64,000 nucleotides of DNA from the NCBI GenBank assembly GCA_963728995.1, contig CAVSMD010000003.1, forward strand, positions 62,001 through 126,000. Reading direction: 5' to 3'. A model generated the notes under the pieces. That model worked only from the letters and a program-made list of their open reading frames with translations. It was not told the DNA's origin and searched no databases. Positions within the stretch are counted from its first letter, which is position 1, and each line of letters starts with the position of its first letter. This stretch comes from FEN-1219 sp963728995 (GTDB taxonomy: Bacteria; Pseudomonadota; Gammaproteobacteria; Steroidobacterales; Rariloculaceae). Below are positions 27,495 through 36,710 of this stretch, piece after piece. Made by a program: the position numbers and the translations under genes.

Positions 27495-29872
27495 TCAGTC
27501 GCGGTCTCGCACCACGACTACGTAGGGGTCGGCGGGCTCGCCGGCGTCCGGGCCCTGCCACGTCAGCTCGATGCGGCTCGCAGGCGGCAGAGCCCGGGTC
27601 GGCAACACGGCCGAGTGCACGCCGGGCAGCCCGGGCTGCGTCGCAACGCTCTGCCATGCGCCACCGCGCTCGGCTCGCCACCGGATCGTCGCAGCGACCT
27701 GCAACAGGACGCGCAGGTCGCGCCCCGCGCTGCAGTCGCCGACCGGCGCGCGCGCGCTCCAGACGGATCGCTTCGGCAGCGGTCGTCGGCCGCGATAGCG
27801 CTGGACCACGACGCGCGGGCAGTCGAAGCTCGTTCCCTGCTGGCGCGACAGCATCAGCTTGACGAACTCCGCGTGCGTCCAGGCCAGCGGCATCGCGGAG
27901 CCCGTGGGCTTCCCCGGATAGAGCCGCTTGCCGGGAATCGGCGCACCGTCCCACACCTGCTCGGGCAACATGCCGTTGCGCCCGGCCATGGCGTTCATTG
28001 CGCGCAGAAACGGCACAGGATCGCGACCCGCGAGCAGCTCGTGGTGCCCGCGCTCGCCGGTCAACAGCGGCCACGCGCGACCGATGCCCGGTGCCGTCGA
28101 ACTCGCGCCCGTCGGCGTGCTCGCCGTAGCCGTCGCCGTTGTAGCGATGCCAAGCCGGCCCGTTCGGCGTGTCGACGCGCAGCAGGGCGTCCACGACGGC
28201 CACGGAGTCGCGGATGCGAGGATCGTCGGGCGCCCGCAAGCCGTAGCGCACGAGCTGCAGAAAGTCGGTCGACGACCTGCGTCTCGGCGCTCTGCTGCGC
28301 GTCGTCCGCGCGATTCTTGATCGCCAGCAGCTGCCGCCGCGCATCGGGATCCACGAGTATCTCCGGCGGCGCCATGCGCACGTAGTAGCCGGCCACGCCG
28401 CGCTCGTCGGCCAGTGCCGTGTGCTGCGCATACAGCCACGCCTCGATGCGCAGATTCCAGTCGTCGGCGAGATCGAGTGCGATCGGCCCGCTCGTCGGGC
28501 CCGAGCAGCGGCGCACCGGCCACGAGCGCGGCAATGATCGCGGCCAGCGTGAAGGCGTTGATGCCCGCGATCCTCCTCCCAGCGATCCTGGTCCGTGACG
28601 GGCCCCATGCGGGCGATGAACCCGAGCGCGCGGCGAATCATGCCGGCCGCCTCGATGCCATTCAGCGCATCGCGCTCGTGCAGCAGCGCCGCGAGCAGCA
28701 CCGGCAACGCGGTCTCGTCGAGCTGCACGCCCTGCCAATACGGCGCGCCGTCGAGCCATTGATTCTGATTCCAGTGGCCGTCCTCGTGCTGAGCGGCGAC
28801 GAGGTAGCGCAGCACGTCGCGCGCCTCGGCCTGGCCGCCGACGCCGAGCAACGCCATGGCGCACTCGACGAGATCGCGCGACCAGACCAGGTGATACCCG
28901 CCGCGGTCGTCGCCGCGAATTGCCCCACGGCACGCTGAGGCTCGCGACCATCCGCCGGGATAGCTCTTGTCCATGTGACAGCGCAGCACCATGCGCGAGG
29001 TCGAGAATTGCGCGTCGAGCGCCGGCGTCTACCGCGGCGATGCCTGCCCTCTCGGCGCACCCGGCATGCCAGCCCCGCCAGATCGTCACGTGCTCGTCCC
29101 ACACTTCGTCGAACGACTGCACGAGCGCCGCCGCCGCGAGCGTCGCCGCGGCGCCGCGCGTCGGTCCGAAGCCGAGCGCCACCAGGCAGTCGCGCGCCAG
29201 CTCGCCGAGCAAGGCCACGTTGCCCGGGCCGGCGCGCTCGTGCGTCCAGGTCATGGCGCCGTTCGCGGCGAAATCTTGCCAGCCGTCGCTGAAGCCCACA
29301 TAGCCCGCGCTCTGCCGGCCGAGCGCGTCGCTCTGGCCGGGGCCCGCGGCCGCGAGCGCCAAGCCGAAAGGGCCCTGCTCGGCCCACAGGACTCGCCGGC
29401 CGTAGTGCTTGCCCACGGCCGCGATGTTGTTCCAGCCCGTGCCGCCGAGATGCGGCGCCAGCAGCACGTAGGGCTTCAACGCCGCGTCCCCGCGCAGCGC
29501 CACCTGGATCAGCAGCGCGTCGCGGCGCGAGTCCGGCGCGATGCGCAGCGTGAGCTCGAACCGCTCGTGCCGATGCACGACCGTCGGCGCGGGAATGCCG
29601 GGCTCGGGCAGCCGCAGCTCGTAGACGCCCTGGCGTTTGACCTCGCACCAGAAGCCGTTGCCGTCGGCCACGATGAAGCCGAGGTCGCGAATCTGCGGGA
29701 GGTCGACGCGCGGGTAGTAGATCTCATTGACGATTCCGTACCCGAGCGTGAACCAGATTCGACTGGCGCCGAGACTCGTGCCCACGAGGTCCTTGTCGCT
29801 GGACGTCCAGGTCGGGGGAATGCCGGGCGCACCGGGCGCGTCGCGAGCGGGCCAAGCGCGCTCGTCGGTCAC
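27495..29872 (-). CDS. glycoside hydrolase family 15 (glucoamylase-like), several frameshifts
   Basis: About 790 residues. The N-terminal domain reads MTDERAWPARDAPGAPGIPP, SASDK-like 'SSDKDLVGTSLGASRIWFTL' and YGIVNEIYYPRVD, typical of bacterial GH15 enzymes. The (alpha/alpha)6 catalytic domain shows DKSYPGG, VASLSVPWGNS, YHLVWSRDLVECAM, HWNQNQWLDGAPYWQGVQLD (QxDE region) and a C-terminal beta part. At least four indels (near 28940, 28920, 28580, 28270 and 28090) break the frame; most fit one extra base. GH15 proteins hydrolyse alpha-1,4-glucans or related oligosaccharides from the non-reducing end. No signal peptide is visible, so it probably acts in the cytoplasm, feeding glucose to the adjacent pentose-phosphate genes. 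Confidence 0.88.
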
Positions 29873-29875
29873 GAC

Positions 29876-30556
29876 CTACTGCCCGGCCGCGGCGGCGTCG
29901 AGCACGACGATGGCCGCCTCGCGGTTCACGCGGCTCGCCACCAACGAGGGCTCGTGCGCGAGCAAGCGCCGCACGACGTCGTGCTTCGCGGTCCCGGTCA
30001 CGAGCCACACTCGACAGCGCGCGCGATCGATGGCCGGCCGCGTCAACGTCATGCGCCGCGTTCCCGCGTAGAGCTGCGAGATTGCGACGTCGTGCTCGGC
30101 ATCGAGCACCGCATCGTTCGGCACCAGCGACGCCGTGTGGCCATCCGCTCCAAGCCCGAGATGCACCACGTCGATGCGTGGCGGGTCGCCCGCCAGGGCC
30201 GCGAGCTCGCCGGCGTATTGCGCCGCGCTCGCCTCCAGCGGCGCGCCGCGCACGGGCATCGCATGCAGGTTCTCGGGCGGCAGCGCGGAGTGCGCGAACG
30301 CGCTCGTCAGCGTCGTTAGATTCCGCCGCTCGTCGCCGGCGTCGACGATGCGCTCGTCGACTTGAAACACGTGAACCACCGCCCATGGCAGCTCGCTCGA
30401 CGCGAGCGTCCGCAGCATGCTTGCGGGCGTCGTACCGCCGCTCAGCGCCACGACGCCGCGACCGCGCTCCAGGCAGGCGGCCCGAATCTGCTCCGCGATC
30501 AGCGAGGCCGCGAGGTGATTCGCGTCGGCCGCGGTGGGACAGACCTCGACGCGCAT
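29876..30556 (-). CDS. pgl: 6-phosphogluconolactonase
   Basis: 226 residues, intact. VVALSGGTTPASMLRTL is the phosphate-binding loop. VHVFQVDERIV and LGLGADGHTASLVPNDAVL follow the GlcN6P-isomerase/6PGL pattern, with RMTLTRPAIDRARCRVWLVT later. It hydrolyses 6-phosphoglucono-delta-lactone to 6-phosphogluconate, the second step of the oxidative pentose phosphate pathway. The start overlaps the zwf stop as TGATG, so translation is coupled. The gene order gnd-zwf-pgl gives the full oxidative branch in one transcript. Confidence 0.94.
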   Translation of the reverse strand: MRVEVCPTAADANHLAASLIAEQIRAACLERGRGVVALSGGTTPASMLRTLASSELPWAVVHVFQVDERIVDAGDERRNLTTLTSAFAHSALPPENLHAMPVRGAPLEASAAQYAGELAALAGDPPRIDVVHLGLGADGHTASLVPNDAVLDAEHDVAISQLYAGTRRMTLTRPAIDRARCRVWLVTGTAKHDVVRRLLAHEPSLVASRVNREAAIVVLDAAAAGQ

Positions 30557-31935
30557 CAAACGGCGGCCGGCGCCCGCCACTTCGGACCCGACTCGCCGAG
30601 CCGATTCGCCTCCTCGGGGCCCCAGCTGCCCTGCGCATAGCGGTGCACCGGCGTCGTCATGCGTGTCAGCGGATCGAGGATTCGCCACGCCTCGATGACG
30701 GCATCCTCGCGAGTGAACAGCGTCGGATCGCCGGCGATCGCGTCGCCGATCAACCGCTCGTACGCACCCATCTCGTCCTCGCCCCCGTTGCAGACGTACA
30801 GCTCCACCTCGCGACCGACGAGCTCGACGCCGGGCTTCTTGGCGCGCGCCCCGACGGCGATCGCGACGCGGTCCGGGCCGAGCCGGAAGCGAATGTAGTT
30901 GTCGCCATCCGCGACGCGCTCCGGGAACACCTGCTTCGGCGGACGCTTGAACTCCACCACGGCTTCGGTCGCCGTTGCAGCCAGTCGCTTGCCGGCGCGA
31001 ATGTAGAAAGGCACGTCGGCCCATCGCCAGGAGTCGAGGTGCAGCCGTAGGGCCGCATAGGTCTCGACGGTGGAGCCCGCCGCCACGCCGGGCTCGTCGA
31101 GATACCCCTCGTACTGGCCGCGGACGAGGCTGCGGCCTTGAACCGTCCGGATCGACTGCAGCACGCGGTTCTTCTCGTCGCGCAGCGCATCGACGCCGCT
31201 GCCGACGGGTGGCTCCATCGCGAGGTGCGTCACGACTTGCAGCAGGTGATTCTGGATCACGTCGCGGATCGCGCCCACCTCCTCGTAGAATCGGCCGCGG
31301 CCCTCCATGCCGAGCGTTTCCGCCATGGTGATGCTCACGCTGCGGATGTGGGTGCGATTCCAGACCGGCTCGAGGAACGCGTTCGCGAAACGAAAGTACA
31401 GAAGGTTCTGCACGGATTCCTTGCCGAGGTAGTGATCGATGCGGAACACGTCCGACTCCGCGAAAGCACTGCGCAGCACGCGATTCAGGTGCTGCGCGGA
31501 TTGCAGATCCCGGCCGAACGGCTTCTCGACCACGACGCGCGCGCCGTCGGCGATGCCGGCCTTCTTCAGCGCCAGGATGACGGCCTCGAACAGGCTTGGC
31601 GGGATCGCCAGGTAGAACAACGGATGCGCGCTCTTGCCGAGCGCCTGTTTCACGCGTTCGAACGTGCCGGCGTCGCGGTAATCGCCGTCGACGTGCTGAA
31701 GGTTGCCGAACATACGCTCCCGGGCGGCCACATCCTTGGGGTCGCCGAACTCGTCGAGGCCTTCGGTCACGCGCTCGATCAGCTGCCCCCTGCTCATACC
31801 ACCCCTGGCGATGCCAATGATCGGCAGGTCGAGGCCGCGGGCGACGAGCGCCTGGACGGCCGGAAAGATCTTCCGGTGCGCGAGGTCGCCCGTGGCCCCG
31901 AACAGGACGAGCGCGTCCGCGCGTTCAACGGTCAT
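30556..31935 (-). CDS. zwf: glucose-6-phosphate dehydrogenase
   Basis: About 459 residues. DALVLFGATGDLAHRKIFPA is the nucleotide-binding N-terminus, VVVEKPFGRDL follows, and RIDHYLGKESVQNLLYFRFA is the catalytic signature with the proton-accepting His region. FYIRAGKRL and YERLIGDAIAGDPTLFTRED complete the family. The ATG at 31935 was chosen over one 36 nt upstream because AAGGAG lies 7 nt before it and the protein then starts just ahead of the Rossmann motif. It oxidises glucose 6-phosphate with NADP+. It lies 16 bp after gnd. Confidence 0.96.
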   Translation of the reverse strand: MTVERADALVLFGATGDLAHRKIFPAVQALVARGLDLPIIGIARGGMSRGQLIERVTEGLDEFGDPKDVAARERMFGNLQHVDGDYRDAGTFERVKQALGKSAHPLFYLAIPPSLFEAVILALKKAGIADGARVVVEKPFGRDLQSAQHLNRVLRSAFAESDVFRIDHYLGKESVQNLLYFRFANAFLEPVWNRTHIRSVSITMAETLGMEGRGRFYEEVGAIRDVIQNHLLQVVTHLAMEPPVGSGVDALRDEKNRVLQSIRTVQGRSLVRGQYEGYLDEPGVAAGSTVETYAALRLHLDSWRWADVPFYIRAGKRLAATATEAVVEFKRPPKQVFPERVADGDNYIRFRLGPDRVAIAVGARAKKPGVELVGREVELYVCNGGEDEMGAYERLIGDAIAGDPTLFTREDAVIEAWRILDPLTRMTTPVHRYAQGSWGPEEANRLGESGPKWRAPAAV

Positions 31936-31951
31936 GGGAACACTCCTTAGC

Positions 31952-32959
31952 TCACTTCTCGACGTGGCCACCGAACGCGTAGCGCATCGCCGAGAGCAGC
32001 TTGTCCTGAAAATCCGCGCCGCCGCGCGAGCCGAAGCGCTCGTACAGCGCCGTCGTCAGCACGGGCGCGGGCACCGCGATGTCGATCGCGGCCTTGATCG
32101 TCCAACGGCCCTCGCCGGAGTCGGAGACTCGGCCCGCGAAACCCGCGAGCTCCGGATCCCTGGCCAACGCCGCCGCGGTGAGGTCGAGCAGCCATGACTC
32201 GATGACGCTGCCGCGCCGCCAGAGTTCCGCGATGTCGTCCAGCGCGAACTCGTAGCGGTAGTGCTCGGGCGAGCGCAGCGGCGTGGTCTCGGCATCGACG
32301 GCGTGGGTCTCGGCGCCGACGTTGGCCGCCCGCAAGATCCCGAAGCCTTCCGCATAGGCGGCCATGAGCCCGTATTCGATGCCGTTGTGGACCATCTTGA
32401 CGAAGTGCCCGGCGCCGTTCCGGCCGCAGTGCAGATAGCCGCGCTCCGCCGTGCCGCCTGCCCGCGCGCGGCTCGGCGTGGGCGCCTTCTCACCGCGCCC
32501 GGGTGCGAGCGTGCCGAAGATCGGATCGAGCCGCGCGACCGGCCCGGCTTCCCCGCCGATCATCATGCAGTAGCCGCGCGTAAGTCCCCACACGCCCCCG
32601 CTCGTGCCGACGTCCACGTAGTGGATGCCGTTCGCGGCAAGCTCCGCCGCGCGCCGAATGTCGTCGATGTAATACGAGTTGCCGCCGTCGATCAGCGTGT
32701 CGCCAGATTCGAGCAGCGGCCGCAGCTCGGCGATCGTCGCGTCCACCACGGCCGCCGGCACCATGAGCCAGATCGCCCGCGGCGCCGCGAGCTTGCCGAC
32801 GAAATCCGTCAAGGAGTCCGCGCCCACGGCGTGCTCGTCGGCCAGCGCCTGCACGGCGTCGGGCGAGCGATCGAACACGACGCAATCGTGGCCGCCGGCG
32901 AGAAGCCGCCTGACCATGTTGCCGCCCATGCGACCGAGGCCAATCATCCCTAGTTGCAT
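31952..32959 (-). CDS. gnd: 6-phosphogluconate dehydrogenase, decarboxylating (short, YqeC/GndA type)
   Basis: 335 residues, the short form of the enzyme. MQLGMIGLGRMGGNMVRRLL is the NAD(P) Rossmann motif, with IDGGNSYYIDDIRRA, YVDVGTSGGVWG and GAGHFVKMVHNGIEYGLM (catalytic Lys and substrate contacts) following. GAGGAG lies 6 nt before the second of two close ATGs, which sets the start at 32959. It converts 6-phosphogluconate to ribulose 5-phosphate and CO2. It heads the gnd-zwf-pgl-GH15-srkA run, with a related dehydrogenase gene 24 bp upstream. Confidence 0.95.
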   Translation of the reverse strand: MQLGMIGLGRMGGNMVRRLLAGGHDCVVFDRSPDAVQALADEHAVGADSLTDFVGKLAAPRAIWLMVPAAVVDATIAELRPLLESGDTLIDGGNSYYIDDIRRAAELAANGIHYVDVGTSGGVWGLTRGYCMMIGGEAGPVARLDPIFGTLAPGRGEKAPTPSRARAGGTAERGYLHCGRNGAGHFVKMVHNGIEYGLMAAYAEGFGILRAANVGAETHAVDAETTPLRSPEHYRYEFALDDIAELWRRGSVIESWLLDLTAAALARDPELAGFAGRVSDSGEGRWTIKAAIDIAVPAPVLTTALYERFGSRGGADFQDKLLSAMRYAFGGHVEK

Positions 32960-32983
32960 CTGCATCTCCTCATCGCACTACTG

Positions 32984-33880
32984 TCACGACGCGCGCTCGA
33001 GCGCCGCGGCGAATACCGCCAGCGCCGCATCGAGCGAGCGTTCGCGCGGCAGCGTTGCTCGCGTCTCCGCGGCCAGCGGCGTCCGCGCGAGCAGCGCGTA
33101 CAGCCACTCGGCGCCGCGGTGGAAATCGGGCGTCACGCCCACGCTCGCGTAGGTGGCCGCGATCTCGGCCATCTCGGGGCCAAACCGCTTGGCCGTCGCG
33201 GCCAGGAACGGCACGCGGGCATGCATTCGCGCCAGCGCCTCGCGCTGACTGAACTCAAGCTCACGCATCAGCGCGGGCCGCACACCGAGCTGCTCGGCCG
33301 CGAGCAGCACGCTCGTCAGCAGCGCGTCCGTGCCCTTGGTCAGCGACGCGTACGCCATCTTCAGCGCCGACGCGGTGCCGATCTCTCCGCCGAGATCGAC
33401 GAGCTCGATCTCCGGCACGGTGAGATCCAGGAGCGCGCGGCGCGCGGGCCCCGACACATAGAAGCGCGTGCGCTCGCCGCTGGGCCCCGGCCCTCGGCCC
33501 ACGATGCCGACATCGACGAACGCGGCACCGGTCGCTACGAACGTCGCACCCACGGTGCGTACCGTGGCCGGAGCGATTGCGTTGCAGTCGGCGAACGTCG
33601 GCTGCGTGCCGGTCGCGCGCATCGCGGCGGCCACCGCGACCGCGAAGTCGTGCGCCGCCGCCGGCGGCACGATCGACAGCACCAGGCCCGCGCCACGCAC
33701 GACCGCCGTGAGCGAGCCGAGGTCCTCGATGCCGGCCTTCGTCGCGAGCTCGCGCGAGGCGAGGCTGCGGCCTTCGCCGGCCGTGACCACCCGATACCCG
33801 GCGCGCGCGAGCGCGCCGCCGACCGCGGCCCCCATGTCGCCGGTGCCGACCACGGCCACCGTCTTCGCTGCGTTGCCCAT
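32984..33880 (-). CDS. NAD(P)-dependent beta-hydroxyacid dehydrogenase-like protein with DUF1932 domain
   Basis: 298 residues. KTVAVVGTGDMGAAVGGALA is a GxGxxG dinucleotide fold. The C-terminal helical half (GTASALKMAYASLTKGTDAL; ATYASVGVTPDFHRGAEWLY) fits the phosphogluconate-dehydrogenase-like DUF1932 domain, and the Lys in SALKMAYASLTKG stands at the catalytic position. AGGAGA precedes the ATG at 33880. Substrate unknown. It is 24 bp from gnd in the same direction and may share its transcript, with a divergent phoD on the other side. Confidence 0.85.
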   Translation of the reverse strand: MGNAAKTVAVVGTGDMGAAVGGALARAGYRVVTAGEGRSLASRELATKAGIEDLGSLTAVVRGAGLVLSIVPPAAAHDFAVAVAAAMRATGTQPTFADCNAIAPATVRTVGATFVATGAAFVDVGIVGRGPGPSGERTRFYVSGPARRALLDLTVPEIELVDLGGEIGTASALKMAYASLTKGTDALLTSVLLAAEQLGVRPALMRELEFSQREALARMHARVPFLAATAKRFGPEMAEIAATYASVGVTPDFHRGAEWLYALLARTPLAAETRATLPRERSLDAALAVFAAALERAS

Positions 33881-33958
33881 CCGTCATTCTCCTGCCACGG
33901 GACCGGCGTAGAATCCGCGGACCATGATAATCGCCGCGGCTCGCGCCGCGCTCGTCCC

Positions 33959-35485
33959 ATGACGCTGTCTCGTCGTACGCTCGTCCGCACCGGTCTCGGA
34001 CTCGCCACCGCGAGCCTCGTGCGCCCGCTCGCGAGCCGCGCCGCCGAGATTCGATTCGCGACGGACCCGTTCGTGCTGGGCGTGGCCTCGGGATTCCCCG
34101 AGCCGAACGCCGTCGTGCTGTGGACGCGGCTCGCGCCGGTGCCGCTCGCCCCCGGCGGCGGCATGCCGCAAACGCCCGTCGAAGTGGACTGGGAGATCGC
34201 GACCGACGAGGCGTTTCGCCAGGTCGAGCGACGCGGCAGCGTATATGCCACGCCGGAGTGGGCGCACTCCGTGCACGTCGAGGCCACGGGCCTCGCGCCC
34301 GGCCGCGACTACTGGTATCGCTTCACGAGCGGCGGCGCGCGGAGCCCCGCCGGCCGGACGCGCACGGCGCCGGCGCGCGACGCGGCGCTCGCGCAGCTGA
34401 GGCTCGCCGTGGCCTGCTGTCAGCACTACGAGCAAGGCACGTATGCCGCGTACCGCGCGATGGCCGCCGAGCACCTCGACCTGATCGTGCACGTCGGCGA
34501 CTACATTTACGAAAACCGCGGCAGCCGCGCCGTCCGCACGCACGACGCGCCCGAGGCGATCACGCTCGAGGATTACCGCCAGCGCTACGCGATCTACAAA
34601 TCGGATCCGCATCTGCAAGCCGCGCACGCGGCGAGCCCATGGATCGTGGCGGGCGACGATCACGAGGTCGCGAACGACTACGCGGGCGATCACTACCAGG
34701 ACTTCGAGCCGGCGCTCTTCCATGCGCGCCGTGCGGCGGCTTACCAGGCGCACTACGAGCACCTGCCGTTGCCGCACCGCTTCGTGCCGCTCGAAGGCCG
34801 GCAACGCCAGTACACGACGCGCGGCTTCGGCACGCTCGTGAACCTGTTCATGCTCGACGGCCGTCAGTACCGCTCGCCGCAGGCCTGTAGCCCGGGCCCG
34901 CTGGTGCTGCCCTGCGCCGAGCTGTATGCCGAGGAGCGGACGATGCTCGGGGCCGCGCAGGAGCAGTGGCTCATGACCTCGCTCGCGGCGAGCCGCGCGC
35001 GCTTCAACCTGATCGGCCAGCAGACGCTGTTCGCCCACGCCAACCAGAGCCCAGACGCCAGCGCGCGCTACTGGGCCGATAACTGGAGCGGCTACCCGGC
35101 GGCGCGCGCGCGGCTCGTCGATTTCCTGGCTGCGCAGCGGCCTGCGAATCCCGTGATCTTGAGCGGCGACATTCACGCGTTCCTCGTCAACGACGTGAAT
35201 GCCCACGCCGATGACCCTGCGTCGCCGATCGTCGCGACCGAGCTCGTCACGACGTCGATCAGCTCACAGGGGCCCGCCCAGGAGCGCCTGGACGGCTGGC
35301 GACCGAAGAACGCGAACGTGCTGCTCGCGCGCGGCGACTCCCGCGGCTATTTGCGGCTCACGGTGCTGCCCGATCACCTGCATGCGGATCTCGTCGCCGT
35401 CGACGACATCAAGCGCGAGGATTCGGGCACGCATTTGCTCGCGGCGTTCGACGTGGAGAACGGCCGGGCCGGTGTCGTGCGCTAG
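33959..35485 (+). CDS. phoD: alkaline phosphatase D (PhoD-like phosphodiesterase), Tat-exported
   Basis: 508 residues. MTLSRRTLVRTGLGLATASL is a twin-arginine signal. An N-terminal fibronectin-like domain (FVLGVASGFPEPNAVVLWTR) precedes the metallophosphatase core with LIVHVGDYIYENRG, IVAGDDHEVANDYAGDHY and VILSGDIHAFLVND, the metal-binding Asp/His motifs of PhoD. PhoD enzymes release phosphate from phosphodiesters in the periplasm or outside, using Ca/Fe. It starts about 80 bp from the divergent dehydrogenase gene. No Pho-box is evident by eye in that short gap. Confidence 0.93.
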   Translation: MTLSRRTLVRTGLGLATASLVRPLASRAAEIRFATDPFVLGVASGFPEPNAVVLWTRLAPVPLAPGGGMPQTPVEVDWEIATDEAFRQVERRGSVYATPEWAHSVHVEATGLAPGRDYWYRFTSGGARSPAGRTRTAPARDAALAQLRLAVACCQHYEQGTYAAYRAMAAEHLDLIVHVGDYIYENRGSRAVRTHDAPEAITLEDYRQRYAIYKSDPHLQAAHAASPWIVAGDDHEVANDYAGDHYQDFEPALFHARRAAAYQAHYEHLPLPHRFVPLEGRQRQYTTRGFGTLVNLFMLDGRQYRSPQACSPGPLVLPCAELYAEERTMLGAAQEQWLMTSLAASRARFNLIGQQTLFAHANQSPDASARYWADNWSGYPAARARLVDFLAAQRPANPVILSGDIHAFLVNDVNAHADDPASPIVATELVTTSISSQGPAQERLDGWRPKNANVLLARGDSRGYLRLTVLPDHLHADLVAVDDIKREDSGTHLLAAFDVENGRAGVVR

Positions 35486-35492
35486 TCGGCGT

Positions 35493-35894
35493 TCAACGCC
35501 GCGCGCCGAACACGAGCTCCGTCGTCGCCGAGCAGGGCCGCGGTTGCCGCGCGTACTTCCGCTTTGCGAAGGCCGCGAGCAACGCCGACTCGAACCCCTC
35601 CGGCACCGCCGCCGGGCCGGCGCCCACCTCCCGGAACGTCGCCTCCTTGATCCGCGGCGCGACTACCGTGCCGCCGATGTCGACGATGAACTGCATCACC
35701 ACGCGGTAGCGATAGGGTGGATGCGGGGGAAAGCTCGGCGATTCCGCCGTCACGGGCTCGAGATTCTGCGGACACTCCTGCATGAGACGCACGCCCTGCG
35801 CGCCGCAGTCCGCGCCGGCGAGCACGAGCGCCGAGGTGAGCGCACCACGCAAGACCCGTAGCGCCGTGCGCGAAGCGTGTGATTCTCTTGGCAC
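35493..35894 (-). CDS. exported TonB_C-like domain protein
   Basis: 133 residues from a GTG at 35894, chosen because a signal peptide follows (LRVLRGALTSALVLAGADCG). The body reads YRYRVVMQFIVDIGGTVVAP, then GFESALLAAFAKRKYARQPR, which fits the fold and spacing of TonB C-terminal domains. There is no transmembrane anchor of TonB type and no long proline-rich spacer, only SPSFPPHPPY. It may be a free periplasmic TonB-like protein. The gene is tail-to-tail with phoD and 4 bp after the acetyltransferase gene stop. Confidence 0.65.
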   Translation of the reverse strand: MPRESHASRTALRVLRGALTSALVLAGADCGAQGVRLMQECPQNLEPVTAESPSFPPHPPYRYRVVMQFIVDIGGTVVAPRIKEATFREVGAGPAAVPEGFESALLAAFAKRKYARQPRPCSATTELVFGARR

Positions 35895-35898
35895 TGCG

Positions 35899-36390
35899 CT
35901 ACCGCCTCTCTTCCAGGTTCTTCGCCAGAAAACGCGTGGCAGCCGATTTCCCGACGACGACATCTTCGAACCCGAATCGCTCGTACAGCGCCCGCGCGAG
36001 CGCATTGTCGTCCTGTACCTCGAGCGTGAGTCTGCAGCAGCCCCTTCGTTGCGCGCGCTCCTCGGCGGCCGCCAGCAAAGCTCTTCCTACGCCTCTGCCG
36101 CGATACTGCGGCAGCACTGCGAGGTCGTGAACGTTCAGTAGCGGCCGGGCCCGGAACGTCGAGAACCCGAAGAAACATACCGCCGTCCCCACGGCTCGAT
36201 CGTCGTCGAACGCCAGCAGCACGAGGGCCGTGGGCACCTCGCGCAGCGAGGCCGGCAGACGCGCTCGCACGTCCGCGGCCAGGGGCTCGCCGCCGCCGAC
36301 GGGATCGGCCGCGTAGGAATCGAGAACGTCGACCAGCCCCTGCGCGTCGTGCGGCTCGGCAAGGTCGGCCTCGGCAATACGTAGGTTCAT
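35899..36390 (-). CDS. GNAT-family N-acetyltransferase
   Basis: 163 residues, intact. VHDLAVLPQYRGRGVGRALL is the acetyl-CoA-binding motif A (Q/RxxGxG/A), followed by RLTLEVQDDNALARALYERF and GFEDVVVGKS, motif B of small-molecule or protein acetyltransferases. Substrate unknown. The downstream TonB_C-like gene follows closely, suggesting co-transcription but no functional tie. Confidence 0.88.
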   Translation of the reverse strand: MNLRIAEADLAEPHDAQGLVDVLDSYAADPVGGGEPLAADVRARLPASLREVPTALVLLAFDDDRAVGTAVCFFGFSTFRARPLLNVHDLAVLPQYRGRGVGRALLAAAEERAQRRGCCRLTLEVQDDNALARALYERFGFEDVVVGKSAATRFLAKNLEERR

Positions 36391-36414
36391 CGTTACGAGT
36401 ACGCGCAGATCAGC

Positions 36415-36675
36415 TCAAGCGTTCGCGGCACACCATGGTAGTTTCATTTCTCTCAATTGGCGCAGCAACTCGGCTCGCGATTCTTCCGGTGAGTGTCCAG
36501 CCGTATCGATCACGAGTCTCGGTGCCGTCCATTGCTCATACTCCCGGCACGTCACGTCCCTCCAGGTCGGAAGCTCGAGTCCCGGCACGTCGCTGTGCCG
36601 CGTTTCCACTCTGATCCGATGCTGGTCGGTATCACTACACACCACCTCGATATCGACGTGCGACGCACGCGCATC
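36415..36675 (-). pseudogene. C-terminal fragment of an AAA-type ATPase/kinase
   Basis: The readable part is VDIEVVCSDTDQHRIRVETR, then PGLELPTWRDVTCREYEQW and RLVIDTAGHSPEESRAELLR. This matches the distal half of small P-loop kinases of unknown substrate (the 'CSD...HR.RVE.R...PG..LPTW..V..REY..W' pattern). No Walker A region is found upstream; the frame runs into unrelated sequence before the membrane-protein stop at 36711. It could be a decayed remnant or a gene truncated by a local deletion. An ATG at 36645 would give a 76-residue product. Confidence 0.5.
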
Positions 36676-36710
36676 CTGGGGCGGGCCGGCGGGCGGTGCT
36701 CGGCATGCCG

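Noticed and set aside
30556..31971. Zwf start 36 nt upstream at 31971
   Set aside because: AAGGAG lies directly before the ATG at 31935 and the Rossmann motif follows it at once; the longer form overlaps the gnd stop region.
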